DNA of 64,000 nucleotides from Podocnemis expansa (lineage: Eukaryota > Chordata > Testudines > Podocnemididae): contig ML681995.1 of assembly GCA_007922195.1 (NCBI GenBank), positions 13,013,879 through 13,077,878 of the forward strand, given 5' to 3'. The notes beneath the pieces were generated by a model. It was not told where the DNA came from. It saw nothing but the letters and a program-made list of their open reading frames with translations, and did no database searches. Positions within the stretch are counted from its first letter, which is position 1, and each line of letters begins with the position of its first letter. Below are positions 59,365 through 64,000 of this stretch, piece by piece. The position numbers were made by a program, and so were the translations under genes.

Positions 59365-59770
59365 CACTAGCCCAGTGGTTCCCAACCTTTTTCAGGATGG
59401 GGACCCCTTTTTAACTAAAAAAAAAAAAAAAAAAAAAAAAAGTGTGCCCCCCCCAGCTGATTATGTTATCTGGCCCACACAGGCAAACTCTGGCCCGCAT
59501 CACTCTGGTAGTGGCACTGAGACAGCTGGCAGGCAGTGCTGCCGCCACCATGGCCCACACCGCTGGGGAGCAGAGCTACAGCAGCCATGGCCCCCTGCCC
59601 TTACCCCTGCCGAGGAGCTGCTGCAGCCCCATCCCCCTGCCAGAATCCGGCCATAGGAGGGGAAAGGCTGGATTTCAGCCCCAGTAGGGAGAGGCTCCGC
59701 GGACCCCCTGCAACTTGTCTGTGGACCCCTGGTGGTCCCCAGACCACAGTTGGGAACCACTGCTCTAGCC
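59365..59770. mobile_element. hAT-type element, CAGTGGTTCCCAACC ends
   Basis: The element is 59373-59762. It starts CAGTGGTTCCCAACC and ends GTTGGGAACCACTG, with an 8-base duplication CACTAGCC / CTCTAGCC. It contains an A run at 59418-59442. Same end family as 27802-28949, and a similar target sequence. Confidence 0.88.
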
Positions 59771-59798
59771 TGTCAGAGCAGGGTCATGCACGCAGCTA

Positions 59799-59834
59799 TA
59801 TATATATGACCCTGACCCTGACCCTGACCCCTCT
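59799..59834 (+). repeat. TA run and (CCCTGA)n short tandem repeat
   Basis: 'tatatatata' is followed by four tandem copies of the hexamer 'accctg' and a partial one. It lies just upstream of the DIRS ORF1 remains. It is not the vertebrate telomere hexamer. Confidence 0.8.
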
Positions 59835-59839
59835 CAGTT

Positions 59840-60490
59840 CCTTCTTTTTGCCCTCAGTGATGGTACCAGAACAGCCCACTCTTGCATTTGTGCAAGCACG
59901 TGTGTCGACTGTTTATGAACCAACCCTTTCATTTAGAAGATCTATTCGTGGACATTGTTCTTCCACAATTCAGTGTCTCCATCAAGTCCGCTCAACATCC
60001 AGAGTCCGAACATCGCTCCAACCTGCTGCCAACCATGCCGGGCTTCAAACCCTGTGCCAGCTGCAGCAAGGCCTTCCCAGTGCGTGATCCTCACAAGAAG
60101 TGCCTAAAATGGCTGGGTGAGATCCCCCAGGCTGACAAACGTTCCATCTGTCGCTCCTTCAAGTGAATGACCCAAAAGGACAGGGACCAAAGGCTGTGTA
60201 CTGTGGCATTGGAGCAGGCACTGCAGCCAGTGCCATCTGGGGTGCCTAAAGACCTGCCATCATCGTGTGCCAAGTTGGCACCAGAGCCTCCTCAGCACCA
60301 TTCCCCAGCAGAGCCCAAGAAGTCATACTCGGGATCAAACTTGGCACCGACCGACCTCCCCACTGCCACGCCCCTCCTGAGGGAAGGGTTCGGAGCCTCT
60401 ACCTGTGCCATCCATGCCAGAGGCTTTCGAAGCAGCGAAGGCTCTCCTCCAGCTGCCAACTTCCTCACCTCCCAAACCTTCAAAATCTAG
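59840..60490 (+). pseudogene. DIRS retrotransposon ORF1 (Gag-like), N-terminal part
   Basis: From ATG 60035 the frame reads MPGFKPCASCSKAFPVRDPHKKCLKWLGE, matching the DIRS-type ORF1 start with its C-x2-C ... DPH-x2-C zinc-binding pattern (family: CPSC ... KDPHPKCIFCLGE). A stop at 60164-60166 is followed at once by an in-frame continuation 'MTQKDRDQRL' and a proline-rich linker to 60490. The protein is thought to package element RNA. The downstream part of ORF1 is displaced to 61058 and beyond by intervening fragments. It is inactive. Confidence 0.72.
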
Positions 60491-60572
60491 AGGCACAGAG
60501 AAGGTCGTTTGACCAGGCTAGCGGAAAGGCGTTGCCCAGGGTACGGTGTTCGTTCTGTGCTCTGGAGCAGAA

Positions 60573-60952
60573 TCAAGGCCATTTCGCGTTTTGTGCTGTG
60601 GCAAATAGGTCTATTGATGGGTATCCCCATACACAGAAAATGTTGAGTAGGATAGAGTCGTTCAGCTGCCACTCGTGAGCAAGAGGGAATACCCTGCTGA
60701 GGGTATCTGTCGTGGTGTTCTGTAATCCCAGCAGGTAAGTGGCGGAGATATGTACCTCACTGTGGATACACCAAGTCCAAAGTCTTACTGCTTCTGCAGA
60801 AAGAGAGGGAGACCTTGCTCCTCCTTGGCGATTGATGTATAAACACATGCGATGTTGTCCAGCATGATTGTCACTGATTTGCCTTGAATGAGTGGAAGAA
60901 ACTAGTGGCAGGCATTTCTGACTGCCCTGAGTTTGAGTATTCTGTAAGTTCA
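60573..60952 (-). pseudogene. DIRS RNase H and following region, opposite strand
   Basis: On the minus strand, two frames joined by a shift give the DIRS RNase H C-terminal half. It starts 'LKLRAVRNACH' (about 60945), then 'FLPLIQGKSVTIMLDNIACVY', then after a 1-base shift 'INRQGGARSPSLSAEAVRLW', 'HISATYLLGLQNTTTDTLSR' and 'WGYPSIDLFATAQNAKWP'. It overlaps in protein coordinates with the plus-strand RNase H at 63225-63343 but differs at many positions, so it comes from a different DIRS copy. It is inactive: one stop and one frameshift. Confidence 0.78.
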
Positions 60953-60957
60953 CCGAT

Positions 60958-61057
60958 CTTCGAAGCATCTGAGGAAGTGGGATTTTCTCCCACGAAAGCT
61001 CATGTGAAAAATAAATTTGTTAGTCTTAAAGTGCCACACAACTCCTTGTTTTTTTGA
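60958..61057 (+). mobile_element. Penelope-like fragment with ribozyme-like start
   Basis: The text 'cgaagcatctgaggaagtgggattttctcccacgaaagctcatg' continues to 'gttagtcttaaagtgccacacaactccttgttttttt' and stops before the tail. This equals the outer arm of the fold-back copies. The hammerhead-like core is 60965-61005: CTGAGGA at 60969-60975, stem GTGGG/CCCAC, GAAA at 60994-60997, C at 61001. Stem I is weakened here (ATGT instead of ATGC). Confidence 0.75.
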
Positions 61058-62085
61058 TGGTCCCTCCTGCCAGAATCACTGTCCCATTACACAAAGGGGT
61101 ATACAAAATTGCCAAGGTCTTCTGGCAAATGCCATCATCTATACTACCAGTGTCCAAAACAGCTGAATGCAAATATCACGTCCCACCAGGTTAGTTTGTG
61201 TTCCTGTTTAATCACCCCACACCTGGGTCCCTTGTGGTTGACGCTGTTGACCAAAAGGAGAGGCAGAGACAACCAGATTCCACTCCCAAAAATAAAGAGG
61301 CTAAGAAAGTGGACAATGGGGGCTGGTGGATGGGAGTGTGGCGACCCTCTGGCAAAGTGTAAAAATCTCTGCCTTTGGTTGGCAGAGCTACAGCTGCATG
61401 TGGGTGAGAGGCTGGACCCCTGGAGTGATACATTTATTGGGTGATACATTTTCAACCTATGGAAGTCTATGGAGCAGTCCCCTGCAAGCACCTCAGCGAT
61501 TATGAGACATTGGTGGAGGAGGGTATGCTGGCCTCACGCGATGCCCTCTTGACTTCTTGGGATGTGTTAGACATGGCCAACCATGGTGTAGTCTCAGCAG
61601 TCACCATGCGGAGGGAGGACTGCCTGGCTCCAGGGGTCCAGCCTCTCACCCACACGCAGTAGGCCATTCAAGACCTCCCATTTGAAGGACCCATGCTGTT
61701 TGTGGAATCTATAGTTTCCAGGCTGCATGGGATAAAGGAGTCCAGGGCCACCCTAAAGTCCCTGGGCATGTACACACCACAGGTGGCCAGACATTCCTTT
61801 AAGTCCCAACAGACTCAACAGCAGCCCCAGCAACAGCAGCAACAAGGGTCATGCCAGAGGGCATGCTGACAGCCTCGGAGCCAGTATGGGGGCCCAGACA
61901 GAGATTGAGGCCAGGGTGGGAGGGGCTCCAGGCCCCAATCAACCAGTCATATGTCCCAGTAGCAGGGAGGCAGCTGTCGCTCTGCCAACCAAAGGCAGAG
62001 ATTTTTACACTTTGCCAGCTGGTCGCCACACTCCCATCCACCAGCCCCCATTGTTCAAAGACTGCCTAGGCCCATTTTCACATCA
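61058..62085 (+). pseudogene. DIRS ORF1 C-terminal part with an inverted insert
   Basis: The plus strand gives 'VYKIAKVFWQMPSSILPVSK', 'KYHVPP' and 'GSLVVDAV', then 'KNKEAKKVD' up to about 61310, which is DIRS ORF1 text. An inverted block follows (61312-61425). The frame then resumes with 'LVEEGMLASRDALLTSWDVL', 'AIQDLPFEGPMLF' and a glutamine-rich stretch at 61808-61845. A second copy of the inverted block lies in direct orientation at 61972-62058. The frame is broken by stops. Confidence 0.75.
61312..62058. repeat. Inverted repeat inside DIRS ORF1, arms about 86 bases
   Basis: 61312-61393 is the reverse complement of about 61972-62058, with three or so mismatches (shared 'aaagtgtaaaaatctctgcc'). 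The next 32 bases, 61394-61425, are the reverse complement of 61630-61660 ('ccaggggtccagcctctcac'). The inverted arm therefore equals a copy of 61630-62058 lacking about 310 internal bases, joined at the microhomology GCAG. Confidence 0.85.
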
Positions 62086-62199
62086 ATGGGCCACAATCAC
62101 ATCAGAGGGTTGGATGCTGGACACGGTATCCAGGGGATACTCCATCCAGTTCAAATCCAAGCCCAAAGACAGAAAAATGCCCCCTCACTCAAGACTTGG

Positions 62200-62970
62200 G
62201 GACCCACCCCACAACCTGTTGCTGTGAAGGAAATGCGGAAAATTCCTATCCTTGAGGGCAATGGAAAGAGTCCCCAAAAAGAACAGAGAAAAGGGTTTTA
62301 CTCCCTTTACTTTCTGATTTCCAAGCCAAACGTTGACCTGAGACCAATCCTAGACCTCAGGGCCCTAACCAGACACTTAAGGAAAATAAAGTTCCCCATG
62401 GTTTCCCTCTCACAAATTATCCTGGCCCTAGACTCCAGGGACTGGTTCACAGCCCTTGAATTCAAGGACGCCTATTTCCACATAGCGATAAGACACAAAC
62501 GCAGAAGGTTCCTCTGTTTTGTGGTGGGGGGAGAACACTTTCAATTCACTTCACTTCTCTTTGGACTTTTCCTGGCCCCCAGAATATTCACCAGATGTAT
62601 GGTGGCCGTGGCAGCCCACCTAAGGAAATGAGGGGTGAGGATATACCCTTATTTTGACAACTGGCTGATAAAAGGAAAATTCAAGCACCAGGTGCGGCAC
62701 AGCATCAGGGTAACCAGGCTTCTATTCAAAAGACTTCACATAAACTTAGAAAAATCCAAACTCTCCCCAAGTAAGAAAACAGAGTTTATAGGGGCTCTCC
62801 TGGACTCAGAAATGGGGAGACCATCCCTATCCCCTTCAAGATTTCAATCCATCTGTACCATCATTTCAGAGCTCCACAATATCCCACTCACTACAGCCAG
62901 GCATTGCCTCCAGCTCCTGGGACACATGGCAGCCTCCACGTATGTGATAAGATCGGCTCGCCTGAGATGA
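62200..62970 (+). pseudogene. DIRS reverse transcriptase
   Basis: The frame has the DIRS RT motifs in order: 'KGFYSLYFLISKPNVDLRPI', 'LDLRALTRHLRK', 'LDSRDWFTALEFKDAYFHIA' (catalytic Asp in KDAYFHI kept) and 'FGLFLAPRIFTRCM'. A TGA stop follows at 62629-62631. The catalytic box is Y-F-D-N at 62650-62661, where the family has Y-L-D-D, so the second catalytic Asp is lost. The thumb-like part 'INLEKSKLSPSKKTEFIGAL' reads on to 62970. An intact enzyme makes the circular cDNA of DIRS elements. Confidence 0.88.
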
Positions 62971-63120
62971 GACCATTCCAGCTTTGGCTAGCCACAGTCT
63001 TCCACCCTTGCCAGCACCCACTGAACAAGGTGCTCTCCATTCTGTCAAAGGCCCTGTCAACACTGGAAATCTGGTGGGACCCATGCTTTTCTCTCAGGGG
63101 GATCACCTTCAAAACTTCCA

Positions 63121-63343
63121 ACTCTACGATGACCCTAATCACAGATGCCTCTGACAGGGGTTGGGAGTCCCACATCTCGGGGAGCCTATCAATGCAAAGA
63201 ACCTGGTTACTCAAGAACAGCCCCCTACACATCAGTGTAAAAGAACTCAGGGTGATTTATCTAGCATGCGGGGTTTTCCTGGGCATAGTGAAAGGGAGAA
63301 TGATCCAGGTCCTACCAGACAACACAGCCACAATGTTTTATAC
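63121..63343 (+). pseudogene. DIRS RNase H, cut by a hAT insertion
   Basis: The frame reads 'TLITDASDRGWESHI' (first catalytic Asp in ITDAS), 'HISVKELRVIYLACGVFLGI', then 'LPDNTATMFYT', where it stops matching at the start of a hAT element (63344). The remainder of the element, including the tyrosine recombinase typical of DIRS, is not in the window. Confidence 0.85.
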
Positions 63344-64000
63344 CAGGCGTGGCCAAATGGTGGCTTGCCAGCCGCATGCACCTCTTCAAAGGAAAAATGC
63401 GGCTTGCCGGCAGGGAGCTGCTTCAGGCTGGGGGAGTTAAAATCTCCAACCTGTCAGGCAGCTTTGCAGCCAGCAGGTCAGAGGAGGGTGGGGAGGAGGA
63501 GAGAGCCAGCAGGGGAGAGCTCAGAGGAGGGGTTGGGGCCAATGTTCCCTCTAATTTCTCGTAGACTGTGTGCACAAACAATTTCTTGTGTGCGCAAAAA
63601 CATTTCTTTTTGAGCAACAATATTAGCACTATTGAATTTTTTTGTGTGCGCAGGTTTCATGACCTGTGTGCGCGCACACACGTGCACAGCTTAGAGGGAA
63701 CAGTGGTTGGGGCTGGGGAGGAGGGAGCAGGGAGCAGCAGTGACAGCTCAGAGAAGTGGGGGGGGGGAGGAGCAGCTGGCAGCTCCGTGAAGTGATGGGG
63801 GGGTTGAGAGGGTCTCAACAGAAAGGCACTTCAGGGAATGGAGGCAGTGAGGGAAGGGACTGAGGGGATCAGGGAGGAGATAAGCTGTAAAGGACTTAAA
63901 GACTAACATTATTGTTAGTTATTTTCTGTTTCATAGATTTCAGCATGGATTTTATTTTGCATTGCTTTATTTATTTTGATGTACTTTGTATATTTTTATT
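63336..64000. mobile_element. hAT-type element, CAGGCGTGGCCAAA start, runs off the window
   Basis: The left end CAGGCGTGGCCAAATGG at 63344 interrupts the DIRS RNase H frame. The preceding 8 bases TTTTATAC (63336-63343) would be the target. The interior is G-rich. No right end or second target copy occurs before 64000, so the length is unknown and part of the final 150 bases may be something else. Confidence 0.65.
63532..63713. mobile_element. hAT-type MITE, CAATGTTCCCTCTAA ends
   Basis: The element is 63540-63705. It starts CAATGTTCCCTCTAATT and ends TTAGAGGGAACAGTG, with a perfect 8-base duplication GTTGGGGC (63532-63539 and 63706-63713). It is nested in the hAT element that starts at 63344 and is the short relative of 54756-55581. 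Confidence 0.92.

Noticed and set aside
59805..59834. Telomere-like repeat
   Set aside because: The unit is CCCTGA, not CCCTAA. It is a short simple repeat beside a retrotransposon.
1..64000. Bacterial-style system, CRISPR array, operon or phage
   Set aside because: The repeat families, intron-like splice signals and lack of dense open frames are all vertebrate. No regularly spaced direct repeats are present.

Overview
The window is non-coding nuclear DNA from a vertebrate, most likely a non-avian sauropsid. A turtle is my first guess and a crocodilian cannot be excluded. The evidence is the repeat content: CR1 and L3-like LINEs with the usual 3' tails, many hAT-type elements with 8-base target duplications, short Penelope-like retroelement copies, a DIRS-type retrotransposon, palindromic MITEs and a solo LTR. 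A 400-base run of N shows it is a draft assembly. No bacterial-type gene, operon, rRNA, tRNA or CRISPR array is visible, and no complete host gene can be read.

Layout. 1-2800: L3-like tail, a palindromic MITE (882-1299), an LTR-like stretch and a small hAT element. 3083-5640: a decayed hAT transposase of the DUF4371/ZMYM1-like type, split by a Penelope-like insertion. 6000-9600: a short hAT element, then two candidate host exons on the minus strand (7971-8131 and 8908-9048) and an old SINE. 9600-31000: mostly unassigned single-copy-looking DNA with scattered hAT, Penelope-like, CR1 and MITE copies, including two adjacent hAT elements separated by one shared target site (27794-29186). 36262-37135: a hAT element with a perfect 8-base duplication. 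38393-39046: a fold-back Penelope-like copy that contains the assembly gap. 46947-50800: a large CR1 LINE on the minus strand, with two palindromic MITEs inside it. 53152-54229: a solo LTR. 54387-56185: CR1 and L3 tails, the first split by a GC-rich fold-back hAT element. 56432-59762: four hAT elements. 59780-63343: a mosaic of at least two DIRS-type retrotransposon copies in opposite orientations, cut off by a nested hAT pair that runs to the window end.

The most interesting material is structural. A Penelope-like family occurs ten times. It has a fixed 36-base tail, usually followed by an inverted-repeat arm, and 10-14-base target duplications. Its sense strand carries a recognisable hammerhead-ribozyme core. 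The assembly gap lies at the centre of one such palindrome and has the same 18-mer on both sides, so it may be an artefact. The DIRS region contains an inverted partial copy of its own ORF1 with an internal deletion at a GCAG microhomology. A group of MITEs shares termini but carries different arrays of self-complementary ~14-mers.
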